From Prevotellamassilia sp. (GTDB lineage Bacteria; Bacteroidota; Bacteroidia; Bacteroidales; Bacteroidaceae): DNA of 43,176 bases. The first letter of the stretch is position 1. Every line of letters begins with the position of its first letter. The notes under the pieces are model-generated. The model was not told where the DNA came from and did not search any database. It saw only the letters and a program-made list of their open reading frames with translations. The stretch is taken from the NCBI GenBank assembly GCA_018383375.1, contig JAHAWW010000237.1, forward strand, positions 1-43,176. Direction: 5' to 3'. A program made the translations under genes and the position numbers. Shown here one piece after another: positions 7,951-17,400 of the stretch.

Positions 7951-10332
7951 ATGAAAAAGAAACTGACCCTCCTCTTATGCTGTCTTTTTATGCTGACTTT
8001 AGGCCTCAAAGCCGGCAATGACGTTTGGACGCTCTACCAGGCATTTCACGAAACCGACAGAAACATTCCGGTCACTGCGGCCGACGGCTCTACCACAGTC
8101 TATGCGCTTTATGCCGGCAATCTGCTGACCTACAACGCCACGACCGGCGAGGTGGAACTACTCTCCAAACTCACGGGACTAAGTGGTCAAGGCATTGCCG
8201 CCATAGACTATTCAGCAACGACACATACGCTCGTCTTGGTCTACGACGATTTGGGCATTGACCTTCTGTCTACCCGTAGCGGTGAAATCTGTTATCTCAG
8301 CCATCTGCGCTCAGCCGGCAGCGGCACAGCCACTTTCAATGACCTTACCGTGACGGGCGCCTCGGCCATTATCGCCACCAGTAGCGGCGTGGCTGTGGTC
8401 GACTTGCAGAAGCAGGCCGTTTGGGGGTTCTTCACCACTCCCGGCGCCACAAGCTCAGCAGCTTTAAGTGAAAACGGCATACTCTATGCGGCCACCAGCA
8501 CCGGACTGAAATATGGCGCCCTTTCCGACAATCTTTCAGACCCTGCAGCGTGGAAAATGCTTGCTTCACTCAATCGCATCTCACTGCTTACAGCCGTAGG
8601 TGGATATATCAGCTATGTGAACAGTTCAAGCAGTGGCACCGGACTCTGGCAACTCTCTCAAACTGCCGTCGACACCCCACCCATCACCAACAGGCTATCA
8701 AGCCAAACCTTTACGTCAAGATGGAGCAATGGCAATGAGGCCATCTACACCACGGGCGGTACGGCGGCGTTGGTGTCTGTCCCGACAACCGATGGTGCTA
8801 CGCTTCAAGTCACTCAGACCACAACGCCTTCCGGTCTTCAATACCTCACCCACGGCAACGGCCGCACCTATTGGGCCTCTTGTGCCACAGACGGTCTGCA
8901 ACCTCTCACGCTCAATGCCGACGGCACCCTTCAGCCTACGGGCGAAAAGATTGGCGGCTATGGCCCTATCCGCGACTTGTGCTACTATCTCACCTATGTC
9001 GGCGAGCGGCTCTTAGTGGCCGGCGGCCGTCTTGACCCTTTAGGTGTTTTACACTATCCCGGCACGGTGATGACCTATGAAAACGGTGAATGGGAAGCCT
9101 TTCAAGAGACAGGAATTAAAGAAGAGACTGGTGTGCCCTATCGCGACATCACCCGTATTATACAAGACCCAAACGATGCCAGCCACCATTATGTCTCAGC
9201 TGGCGGCGGTGGGCTCTATGAGTTCCGCAACGGCCAGTTTGTCAACCACTACAGTCTTCACAACTCGCCCCTTCGGTCGGCTGCTACCGACCCCAATCCT
9301 GAGGTGGGCAAGTTCTATGTCCGAGTGGACGGACTCAACTACGACAGCCAAGGCAATCTGTGGATGGTCAATATGGGCACAGACACCATTATCAATATTT
9401 TGCGTGCCGACGGTGAATGGACGCGCCTCTATGTGGAGGCCATAGCGGGCTATCCCACGCTTGAGAAAACCCTATTCGACGCCGACGGCCGTTTTTGGGT
9501 GGCTTCGCGCCGCTGGGCCGGCGACAAACGCGGCGGTCTGTTAGGACTGGATTATGGCGGCACGATGGAGCAAACATCCGACGACGTGGCCAAATACCGC
9601 TACAATGCCTTCAATCAAGACGGCAAGACTTGTGATTTCAGCGAAGGTGTATTTGACATTCTGCTCGACCGCGACGGCAGCATCTGGATGGGCACGGCCA
9701 CGGGTCTCTATGTCATTGAAGACCTCAACGAATGGTTTGGCAACAACTTCAACGTCATCCAAATCAAAGTGCCTCGCAACGACGGCACCAACTATGCCGA
9801 CTATTTGCTCGACGGCGTGGCCGTGTCGGCGCTGGCTCTCGATGGTGCCGGTCGCAAATGGATTGGAACGGCATCCAACGGCCTTTATCTCGTGAGCCAA
9901 GACGGCACCGAGATTCTCCATCATTTTGAAGCCGCTTCATCGCCCTTGCTTTCAGACTGCATCTACGACCTGGCCATCAATCCTGCCACGGGCGAAGTGA
10001 TGATAGCCACCGACGCCGGTCTGTGTGCCTATCAAGGCGATGCCACCGAGCCTTCAAAGCGTCTCGATGCCGACCTGGTGAAAGTCTATCCCAATCCCGT
10101 CCGTCCGGAATATCACGGACGCATCGTGGTGAGCGGTCTGACCGACGGCGCCGACGTCAAGGTGACCACTGCCTCCGGAATAGTTGTGGCGGGCGGCGTT
10201 TCAAACGGCGGCACCTTCGTGTGGGACGGCTGCAACACCAACGGCCGGAGGGTGGCCACAGGAGTCTATTATATTATGGTGAGCACAGCCGACGGCAAGA
10301 AAGGCATAGCCACAAAGATTGTGGTCATATAA
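7951..10332 (+). CDS. porZ: PorZ-like type IX secretion protein (beta-propellers plus C-terminal sorting-like domain)
   Basis: A 793-residue secreted protein. The start is placed at the ATG of MKKKLTLLLCCLFMLTLG, which gives a clean Sec signal; an upstream TTG at 7909 would add 14 residues before it. The body shows WD-like/two-component-regulator propeller repeats (DVWTLYQAF, DGRFWVASRRW, DGSIWMGTATGLYVIED, GRKWIGTASNGLYLVS), consistent with two beta-propellers. The last ~80 residues begin VKVYPNPVRPEYHGRIVV and resemble a type IX CTD (FlgD-like fold). This architecture and length match PorZ of Porphyromonas gingivalis (about 776 residues), a surface component of the type IX attachment complex that handles anionic LPS. 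A regulator-type propeller protein without PorZ function remains possible. Confidence 0.7.
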   Translation: MKKKLTLLLCCLFMLTLGLKAGNDVWTLYQAFHETDRNIPVTAADGSTTVYALYAGNLLTYNATTGEVELLSKLTGLSGQGIAAIDYSATTHTLVLVYDDLGIDLLSTRSGEICYLSHLRSAGSGTATFNDLTVTGASAIIATSSGVAVVDLQKQAVWGFFTTPGATSSAALSENGILYAATSTGLKYGALSDNLSDPAAWKMLASLNRISLLTAVGGYISYVNSSSSGTGLWQLSQTAVDTPPITNRLSSQTFTSRWSNGNEAIYTTGGTAALVSVPTTDGATLQVTQTTTPSGLQYLTHGNGRTYWASCATDGLQPLTLNADGTLQPTGEKIGGYGPIRDLCYYLTYVGERLLVAGGRLDPLGVLHYPGTVMTYENGEWEAFQETGIKEETGVPYRDITRIIQDPNDASHHYVSAGGGGLYEFRNGQFVNHYSLHNSPLRSAATDPNPEVGKFYVRVDGLNYDSQGNLWMVNMGTDTIINILRADGEWTRLYVEAIAGYPTLEKTLFDADGRFWVASRRWAGDKRGGLLGLDYGGTMEQTSDDVAKYRYNAFNQDGKTCDFSEGVFDILLDRDGSIWMGTATGLYVIEDLNEWFGNNFNVIQIKVPRNDGTNYADYLLDGVAVSALALDGAGRKWIGTASNGLYLVSQDGTEILHHFEAASSPLLSDCIYDLAINPATGEVMIATDAGLCAYQGDATEPSKRLDADLVKVYPNPVRPEYHGRIVVSGLTDGADVKVTTASGIVVAGGVSNGGTFVWDGCNTNGRRVATGVYYIMVSTADGKKGIATKIVVI

Positions 10333-10369
10333 ACACGCAAAAACAGACTCCGGATGCGCTAAAAAAGGG

Positions 10370-10435
10370 ACTAAATGACCTTTAGTGGGGCTAAAATGAC
10401 CTATTTCAAAGCTTTCTGCAAAAAAAACGCAGAAA
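10370..10435 (+). repeat. Two small hairpins after the porZ-like gene
   Basis: ACTAAA-TGACC-TTTAGT at 10370-10386 and TTTCTGC, 9-nt A-rich loop, GCAGAAA at 10413-10435. A direct repeat of CTAAATGACC and CTAAAATGACC lies between and across them. Neither hairpin has a T-tract, so factor-independent termination is doubtful. Confidence 0.4.
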
Positions 10436-10438
10436 ATA

Positions 10439-10471
10439 TTTGCGAAAATACGCCAACTTAATTTACCTTTG
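10439..10471 (+). promoter_or_regulatory. Promoter of the HU gene
   Basis: TTTG at 10439-10442, 21 nt, TACCTTTG at 10464-10471: an exact fit to the Bacteroidetes sigma-70 consensus. Predicted transcription start is near 10478, leaving a leader of about 185 nt before the HU ATG at 10663. Confidence 0.75.
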
Positions 10472-10477
10472 CCACAT

Positions 10478-10662
10478 AAGAGTCACAAAAACAATTGTTT
10501 TGGAGGCTCAAAGCATCAATCATAGGCCTTGAGCCTTCGATTGCAACGCTTGTACAAGCCGAGCGCAGAGACAAACATTCTTTTGTTTGTTTGACTTTGT
10601 CGAGCATTCACTAAAGTTTATCGATATAAACTCAAATATCCTTTAATCAAAATTTTCTTATT
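10478..10662 (+). promoter_or_regulatory. Structured 5' leader of the HU gene
   Basis: No open reading frame of note. Inverted repeats follow each other: GGCTCAA at 10505-10511 with TTGAGCC at 10528-10534, then the perfect 12-nt palindrome GCTTGTACAAGC at 10548-10559, then ACAAAC/GTTTGT around 10572-10591. The final 45 nt are AT-rich and probably unstructured. Regulation of HU translation or mRNA stability is an inference. Confidence 0.45.
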
Positions 10663-10935
10663 ATGAACAAAAGCGAACTTGTCAACGCAATTGCAGCTGG
10701 TGCCGGTCTGAGCAAAGCTGACGCCAAAAAGGCTCTCGATGTAACCCTCAGCGCCATCGCCGACGCCCTCAAGAAAGAAGAGAAAGTAGCTCTTCTCGGT
10801 TTTGGTAACTTTGCCGTGACTGAGCGTCCTGCTCGCACAGGCATCAACCCTGCAACCAAAGAAAAGATCGAGATTGCAGCCAAGAAGGTCATCAAATTCA
10901 AAGCCGGTGCCGAACTCGCCGACGCCTTGAACTAA
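10663..10935 (+). CDS. hup: HU-family DNA-binding protein
   Basis: A 90-residue histone-like protein that binds and bends DNA as a dimer and compacts the nucleoid. It begins MNKSELVNAIAAGAGLSKAD and has the HU core VALLGFGNFAVTERPAR followed by TGINPATKEKIEI, which contains the proline that intercalates at the tip of the beta-arm. Length is exactly that of standard HU. Codon use is strongly biased and regular, as expected for an abundant protein. It has its own consensus promoter, a long leader and a strong downstream terminator, so it is a single-gene unit. Confidence 0.96.
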   Translation: MNKSELVNAIAAGAGLSKADAKKALDVTLSAIADALKKEEKVALLGFGNFAVTERPARTGINPATKEKIEIAAKKVIKFKAGAELADALN

Positions 10936-10956
10936 TTGACTTCACCAATTTAAGCC

Positions 10957-10991
10957 AATCGCCCGTTTGCCAAAAGCAAGCGGGCGATTTT
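10957..10991 (+). terminator. Terminator after the HU gene
   Basis: AATCGCCCG and CGGGCGATT arms with an inner TTGC/GCAA pairing, followed by TTTTC on the + strand. It sits between convergent HU (+) and the PgpH gene (-), so it may serve both, but the T-run is better on the + side. Confidence 0.8.
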
Positions 10992-11039
10992 CGTATGGTG
11001 GCGATGCGACCGAGCGTGGGTGAAGCGGCAGTCGACGCG

Positions 11040-13166
11040 TCAGAGTTTCCACTCTTTGTGGTCGCGACCGAAGAGACTTGAAATATGGCTGACCGCCGGC
11101 TTTTGAGGCGGTTGTTCGCGATTGAGTTCGGGATAGGCAATGCGGGTGTGATAGATGGTTTTGAGACTGTCTATGAGACAGCGTTTGGCGTCGGCGATGT
11201 CGCGGAAGGTGATGGGACATTCGCGGAAGAAGCCGGCGGCCAACTGTGCATCAATGATACGGTCTACCAGCGCCGATATGTTTTCTTCGGTATACTCTTT
11301 GAGACTGCGCGATGCTGCCTCGACACTGTCACACATCATCAAAATGGCTTGTTCGACAGTCTTAGGGTTGGGTCCGGGATATCTGAAGGCTGCTTCGTCT
11401 ACTTTTTCCTCCGGGTGTTTGTTGCTGTATTGAATGAAGAAATATTTGGTGAGGCCTTCGCCGTGATGCGTACAGATGAAGTCGCGTATCACTTTGGGCA
11501 AATGGTATTTATCGGCCAGCCGAAGTCCGTCGGTGACGTGGCTGATAATGATTTGCGCACTGCGCTCCTCACTGAGGTTGTTGTGGGGATTGACGCCACT
11601 TTGGTTTTCTGTGAAAAAGGCTGGATTGAGCATTTTGCCGATGTCGTGATAGAGCGCACCGGTACGCACTAACTGTGGTTTGGCGCCTATTTTATCGGCC
11701 ACCTCGGCGGCCAGATTGGCCACCTGCATAGAGTGATTGAAGGTGCCTTGCGCCTCTTTAGACATACGCCTCAAGAGGGGGTGGTTGATGTTGGTGAGCT
11801 CAATGAGGGTGACGTTTGAAGTGAAGCCAAAGACTTTCTCGACGACATACATCAGCGGGTAGGCAAAGAGCATCATCAGACCGCCAATGAGCACGAAGAT
11901 TGAGCGCGACTGATCGAAGGCGGCAAAGCCAAGACCTTGCGAAAGGTCGTAGGTGATGCTGATAATCAAGCCGGCTGCCATGGCCATCAACACAGTCTTG
12001 AGCAGCTGTGAGCGTTCGGTGAGTTCGCGCAACGAATAGATGACTACCACGCCGGTGACTATCTGCAAGAGCACAAACTCAAAGGGCGCGTGGAGTGCCA
12101 TGGCCGAGAGCAGGGTCACCACTACCATCGTCACAAATGCCGTGCGAGAATCCATAAACAGGCGGATGAAAATGGGCACAATGGCATAGGGCACAAGGAA
12201 GACGCTGAAGAATTGGTGCGTCATCATCAGATAGGTGATGAGCGGAAAGATGACGACGAGCGAGAAAAGCAGCAACATCGTGTGGAGCGAAGCGAGATAG
12301 TCGCGGCGAAAGAGTTTGAGGTAAAACAGCAAGATGCTCAGCAAGATGGCAATATAGCAGGTCTGTCCGAGCAAGACGAACCAAAAACTTTTTGTGGGGT
12401 CAAGTCGTTGCTCACTGGCGCGGCGCATAGAGTCGAGTATGCGCACCTGATGGGCATTGACCAACTGGCCTCGACCAATAATAAACTGGCCGGCTTGCAC
12501 AAGACCGATGTTGTCGGCCACGGCGGCGAGTTGTCCGTCGAGTTCGGCTTTGTTTTTGGCCTGGTCTGTCTTGAGATTGGGCACGATATAATCATAGAGA
12601 TGCAGTCGTGAAATCATGATCGGGTTCACACTGTGGGCATCGGCTTGAATGACATATTCATAGGCCGTACGGGGCGTGAAGACATTGTCTGGCTCTCTCA
12701 CTCCGGCTTGCTTGCCGCGCAACACGCGAATGTTCACACCCCTCTTTTTGAGCTCTGCCACATCGTCGGCCGGCAAGACACCGCGGTCGTAGACCTCCCC
12801 GAGCAGTTCGACCAATCGGGGCAGATAGGCCACATCAAAGCCGGGTGCACCGCCACTATATACTTTTTGGCGCATGGCCGAGATTTGACGTTGTGCCGTG
12901 AGGGTGTCGAGTTGGTAATAGGGTTCAAAATTGCGCTTGATGCTGTCGCGCTCGGCGTTGAGTTCGGCTTCGGATTTGTAGATAGGAAAGTCAAACGAGG
13001 CGATGAGTTGTTGATAGCGCCAAGGGCGGTTTTCTTCATAGATATAGCCAAATTTGCTTTCGCGGGGAGCAAAAAAGACGAGCAGGGCCAGCGTCACGAC
13101 AAAGAGAATCGTGTTGACGATGAGACTGACATAGCGAGGCTTGCGCCAATTGTGTTTTGTAGACAT
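11040..13166 (-). CDS. pgpH: PgpH-type 7TM HD-domain phosphohydrolase (probable c-di-AMP phosphodiesterase)
   Basis: A 708-residue membrane protein. One transmembrane helix near residues 13-33 is followed by an extracytoplasmic domain (about 34-260, 7TMR-HDED type), a block of about seven transmembrane helices (about 262-445), and a cytoplasmic HD domain with the HDIG motif at 507-510 (GALYHDIGKM) preceded by the histidine of EAQGTFNHSMQV. This order defines PgpH, which hydrolyses c-di-AMP to pApA in Firmicutes; the same activity here is inferred. A second conserved stretch, CTHHGEG, supplies further metal ligands. It lies 23 nt downstream of the sirtuin gene on the same strand and probably shares its transcript. 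Confidence 0.88.
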   Translation of the reverse strand: MSTKHNWRKPRYVSLIVNTILFVVTLALLVFFAPRESKFGYIYEENRPWRYQQLIASFDFPIYKSEAELNAERDSIKRNFEPYYQLDTLTAQRQISAMRQKVYSGGAPGFDVAYLPRLVELLGEVYDRGVLPADDVAELKKRGVNIRVLRGKQAGVREPDNVFTPRTAYEYVIQADAHSVNPIMISRLHLYDYIVPNLKTDQAKNKAELDGQLAAVADNIGLVQAGQFIIGRGQLVNAHQVRILDSMRRASEQRLDPTKSFWFVLLGQTCYIAILLSILLFYLKLFRRDYLASLHTMLLLFSLVVIFPLITYLMMTHQFFSVFLVPYAIVPIFIRLFMDSRTAFVTMVVVTLLSAMALHAPFEFVLLQIVTGVVVIYSLRELTERSQLLKTVLMAMAAGLIISITYDLSQGLGFAAFDQSRSIFVLIGGLMMLFAYPLMYVVEKVFGFTSNVTLIELTNINHPLLRRMSKEAQGTFNHSMQVANLAAEVADKIGAKPQLVRTGALYHDIGKMLNPAFFTENQSGVNPHNNLSEERSAQIIISHVTDGLRLADKYHLPKVIRDFICTHHGEGLTKYFFIQYSNKHPEEKVDEAAFRYPGPNPKTVEQAILMMCDSVEAASRSLKEYTEENISALVDRIIDAQLAAGFFRECPITFRDIADAKRCLIDSLKTIYHTRIAYPELNREQPPQKPAVSHISSLFGRDHKEWKL

Positions 13167-13189
13167 AGGGGAGGGGTAGGGATAAAGTT

Positions 13190-13891
13190 TCAGCCTTCGG
13201 CCAAAAGACGGCGCAGGGTGGCGACACCTTTTGATGCCACCTCTTTGATTACATTCACCGTCCGTCCGCCGGGCACGTGCACCTCTTTAGGGTCGATGAG
13301 ATAAACCGGCACACCGGGTCGGGCATAGCGCACGAGTCCGGCGGCAGGGTAGACATTGAGCGAGGTGCCCACGATGACGAAGATGTCGGCCTGCTCCACC
13401 TCGCGTGCTGCGGCTTCGAGATTGGGCACGGCCTCGCCAAACCAGACTATCCACGGGCGCAAGAGCGACCCGTCGCCGGCACGCTCGCCATGGGCCACGT
13501 CGGGATGGTCAGGCGGCAGCGTCTTGATGAACTTAGGGTGGTCGGGGTCGCGCGAGGAGCACACTTTCATCAACTCGCCGTGCAGGTGGATGACGTGTGA
13601 CGAACCGGCTCTTTCATGCAGGTCGTCGACGTTTTGCGTCACGATACAAACGTCATAGTCGGCTTCCATGGCGGCAAGCAAACGGTGCCCGTCGTTGGGC
13701 TCAGCCTTAATCAACTGTCGGCGCAACCCATTGTAGAAATCGGTCACCAAATCAGGGTCGGCCGCCCAGCCTTCGGGTGTGGCCACCTTTTCCACGGGAT
13801 AGCGCTCCCAGAGTCCACCGGTATCGCGAAAGGTTTCAAATCCGCTCTCGGCACTCATGCCGGCTCCTGTCAAAATTACGAGTTTTTTCAT
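13190..13891 (-). CDS. cobB: NAD-dependent protein deacylase, Sir2/CobB family
   Basis: A 233-residue sirtuin that removes acyl groups from lysine using NAD+. The start is set at the ATG of MKKLVILTGAGMSAESG; the reading frame is open 17 codons further upstream but that part is not family-like. Visible motifs are the NAD-binding GAGMSAESG, TQNVDDLHERAG, the catalytic histidine in HLHGEL, and GTSLNVYPAAG. The zinc-ligand cysteine pairs of CobB are absent (only KVCSS remains), which I believe is usual in Bacteroidetes relatives. In the class III motif Tyr-x-x-Arg (CobB FYNARRRQL), this protein reads FYNGLRRQL, so the arginine position is leucine. It lies upstream of, and likely co-transcribed with, the PgpH gene. 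Confidence 0.9.
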   Translation of the reverse strand: MKKLVILTGAGMSAESGFETFRDTGGLWERYPVEKVATPEGWAADPDLVTDFYNGLRRQLIKAEPNDGHRLLAAMEADYDVCIVTQNVDDLHERAGSSHVIHLHGELMKVCSSRDPDHPKFIKTLPPDHPDVAHGERAGDGSLLRPWIVWFGEAVPNLEAAAREVEQADIFVIVGTSLNVYPAAGLVRYARPGVPVYLIDPKEVHVPGGRTVNVIKEVASKGVATLRRLLAEG

Positions 13892-13931
13892 GACTTGAAA
13901 ATATGTGTCACCGCGTGTGGCGCGTTTGTTG

Positions 13932-13960
13932 CAAAAATACATATTTTGTGCTTATTCAAA
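13932..13960 (-). promoter_or_regulatory. Possible promoter of the sirtuin-PgpH unit
   Basis: On the minus strand TATTTTTG (13932-13939) fits TAnnTTTG; an upstream TTTG (13957-13960) is 17 nt away, slightly shorter than the usual 19-21. The start of transcription would be near 13925, about 35 nt before the ATG. Confidence 0.45.
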
Positions 13961-14115
13961 CAGCCGAAGGTCAAGTTTAGGCTTGAAAGTGTACAAAAAC
14001 GGCTGTCATCGTGACAAGAATACACCTTTTTTAATCATTGCCGGTGCCACACGAGCGGCAAAGGCGCAAAAAACTGCGGCGCAGCCTGATTTTTTTGCCC
14101 AAATCAGAGAAACAA

Positions 14116-14274
14116 CCTCCCGTAATAAGGACGGTTTTCCCCGTCATAAGGCCCGCAAAAACTGTCCTTAGGCCCGTCAAGGCGCTGATAATCAAAAAAG
14201 GAGGCCGCGAGCCTCCCTCTTTTCTCTTTGTCAAGGCAAATATACGTCGCAAAGCGCACAGGACAAAAGACAAA
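14116..14274 (-). ncRNA. Conserved intergenic element, copy A: promoter, terminator hairpin and structured tail
   Basis: Read on the minus strand: TTTGTCTTTT box (14265-14274), -33 TTTTG (14264-14268), 19 nt, -7 TATATTTG (14237-14244), a purine-rich start, hairpin GGAGGC/GCCTCC with six T (14194-14216), GATTATCAGCGC, then TAAGGAC ... GGCCTTAT ... GTCCTTAT and GGGAGG ending at 14116. The same blocks occur in the same order and spacing at 26443-26598. It points toward the sirtuin gene 225 nt away. A very short RNA (about 35 nt) or an attenuated leader is possible. I do not recognise a named family. Confidence 0.5.
14194..14216 (-). terminator. Intrinsic terminator inside element copy A
   Basis: Minus strand GGAGGC, 5-nt loop, GCCTCC followed directly by TTTTTT. 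It lies only about 20 nt downstream of the predicted transcription start of the element, so no protein gene ends here. Confidence 0.65.
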
Positions 14275-14325
14275 TAGCAGCCGACGGACCGATAGAAGGC
14301 TTAAAAAAAGTGATAATTAAATATA

Positions 14326-14359
14326 TTGTCGTTTTCACTGACTTTTTTATGTACATTTG
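14326..14359 (+). promoter_or_regulatory. Promoter of the GH2 beta-galactosidase gene
   Basis: TACATTTG at 14352-14359 is an exact -7 box; TTG at 14326-14328 is 23 nt upstream, at the long end of the allowed spacing. Transcription would start near 14366, giving a leader of about 85 nt. Confidence 0.6.
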
Positions 14360-14450
14360 CATACACGATATCACAGCGTGCGTTTAGAGCTTTTCGTTCC
14401 TCAACGCGCCACCTTAAATCTGAATTCAAATTTAACCTATTTATCTCACT

Positions 14451-17400
14451 ATGCGCAAACCAAGCCTCACATTCTTGTTGGGCTGTTTCGCCGTCCCTAT
14501 GTTGGCCGGAGTTCCGCCCCTTGGCGGCTTCTTTTATGGCAACATGAAGGCCCCCACCGGTTGGGAATGGCAAAGCCCTGACTCATTAGCCTACAACAAA
14601 CAGCAACCACACGCCTGGTTTTTCTCGTTCAAAGACACCGACGAAGCCCGTAAGGTCTTGCCCGAAAAGAGCAGCCTCTGGCAGTCGCTCGACGGCACGT
14701 GGAAATTCCATTGGGCTTCTCATCCCGAAGCACGTCCCAAAGACTTCTACCTCCCCACATTCGACGCCTCTTCGTGGGACGACGTGCAAGTGCCGATGAA
14801 CTGGAACGTGGTGGGCATTGGCAAAGACGGCTCGCAGAAATACGGCCAGCCTGTCTATGTCAACCAGCAAGTTATTTTCAAACACAGCGTGCGCCCCGGC
14901 GACTGGAAAGGTGGCGTGATGCGCACACCGTCCCAAAATTGGCTCACCTATAAAGACCGCAACGAGGTGGGTTCATACCGCCGCACCTTCACCGTACCTG
15001 CCGAATGGGCCGGCAAGGAAATCTATCTCAACTTCGACGGCGTAGACTCCTTCTTCTATCTCTACATCAACGGACGCTATGTGGGCTTCTCCAAAAACTC
15101 ACGCAACCTTGCCCAGTTTGACATCACGCCCTATCTCAATAAAAAAGGCGAAAACCTCATTGCCGTCGAGGTCTATCGCAACAGCGATGCCTCACTGCTC
15201 GAAAGCCAGGATATGTTCCGCCTGCCGGGCATCTTCCGCTCGGTTTCGCTCACGGCCAAACCCAAAGTGCAGGTGCGCGACATCAAGGCCATCCCCGACT
15301 ACGATGCCACCTTCACCAACGCATCGCTCAAGATTACGGCTCAAGTGGCCAACCTCTCAGGCAAAGCCCAAAAGGGATACTCCATAGACTATGCCCTCTA
15401 TGAAAACACACTCTACGCCGACGACAACAAACTCGTGGCAGGCGTGAGCGCAACGGCTAAAGTCGAAGACCTCGACAAAAACGACGAAGAGACCGCCACA
15501 ATCACCCTCAACGCCGGCAAGGCCGTGAAGCCCTGGAGCGCTGAGGCTCCACACCGCTATGTGCTCGTGGGCACTCTCAAAGACGCCAAAGGCAAAGTGG
15601 TCGAAACCTTCTCGACAACGGTGGGCTTCCGCAAAATCGAAATCAAAGAGACTCCCGCTGCTCAAGACGAGTTTGGACTGGCCGGACGCTATTATTATCT
15701 CAATGGCAAACCCATCAAGATGAAAGGCGTCAACCGCCACGAAAACAATCCCGCCACAGGCCACTACGTCACACGCGAACAGATGGAGCACGAAGTCTTC
15801 CTCATGAAGCAGGGCAACATCAACCACGTGCGCAACTGCCACTATCCCGACGCGCCCTATTGGTACTACCTCTGCGACAAATACGGCATCTATCTCGAAG
15901 ACGAGGCCAACATCGAAAGCCACGAATACTACTACGGCGAAGCCAGCCTCTCTCACGTGCCCGAATTCCGCAACGCTCACATCGCCCGCAACATGGAGAT
16001 GGTACACGCCACCGTCAACAATCCCTCGGTGGTCATCTGGAGTCTCGGCAACGAAGCCGGACCGGGCAAAAACTTCGTCGAAGCCTACAACGCCATCAAG
16101 GCCTACGACACCTCACGCCCCGTGCAATATGAGCGCAACAACGACATCGTTGATATGGGCTCCAACCAATATCCCTCACCCGCCTGGGTGGCCGAAGTGG
16201 CCAAAGGACAGAGCGGCGTGAAATATCCTTTCCATATCTCTGAATATGCCCACTCCATGGGTAACGCCGTGGGTAACCTCGTGGACTATTGGAACGCCAT
16301 GGAGAGCACCAACTTCTTCGTGGGTGGTGCCATTTGGGACTGGGTGGACCAAGCCATCTACAACTACGACGCCAAAACAGGCGAGCGCTACTGGGCCTAC
16401 GGCGGCGACTTCGGACCGACCAACAAACCCAACGACGGTATGTTCTGTATGAACGGCATCATGCGCCCCGACCTCACACCCAAAGCGCAATATTTTGAGG
16501 TGAAAAAGGTCTACCAAAACGTGGGCGTGAAAGCCATCGACATGAAAAAAGGCGAAATCGAAATCTTCAACAAAAACTATTTCGAACCGCTCAAAGACTA
16601 CCAAATCGTCTGGTCGCTCTATCAAGACGGCACCTGCCTTGAGGCTCCAAAGGCTCTGCCGGGTGAAGTCAGCACACTGGCCGCACGCAAGAGCCTGAAA
16701 GTGACGCTGGCCTACGACTACACCCAACTCGACCCCACTTGCGAGTATTTCGTCAAAGTGCAGTTCTTGCTCGCAGCCGACAAGCCTTGGGCTAAAAAAG
16801 GCTACGTGCAAATGGAAGAGCAGTTGCGCGTGAAAGGTGCAGACGTCAAGGCACCCTCCATCGCCGAAGCCTCTAAAGACAAACCGGCAATCAAGTGCAG
16901 CCAAGACGACAAACAGATTGCCCTCGAAGGCAAGTCGTTCACGCTCTCATTCGACAAAGCCACCGGCGCCATCGATGCCCTCGCTTACGGCTCAAACCAA
17001 ATCATCTGCAAGGGTGAAGGTCCGAAACTCGACGCCTTCCGTGCCCCGACCGACAACGATGCCGGCACCGGCGCACCCAACCAATGGTTCCAATACGGTC
17101 TTTACAACCTGCAACACACCGCCCAAAGCTGCAACGTGCAGACACTCAAAAACGGTGCCGTACAGGTGATGTTCACCGTCAAGAGCCAGGCTCCCGAAGG
17201 CTGCCGCATCGCCTACGGCAACGGCAACCGCAATCCTGAAGACGCCTACGACTTCAAGCACGACGTGAAAAAACTCACCGACGCCGACCTGGTTTTCACT
17301 ACCACACAGGTCTACACCGTCTATCCCGACGGCTCTGTCGAGCTGCATAGCGCCATCTCTTCAAATCGTCCCTCAGTGGTGTTGCCGCGCCTGGGCTATG

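Noticed and set aside
14031..14277. Open frames on both strands covering conserved element copy A.
   Set aside because: They run through hairpins and a terminator, have no coding signature, and no matching frame is conserved in copy B.
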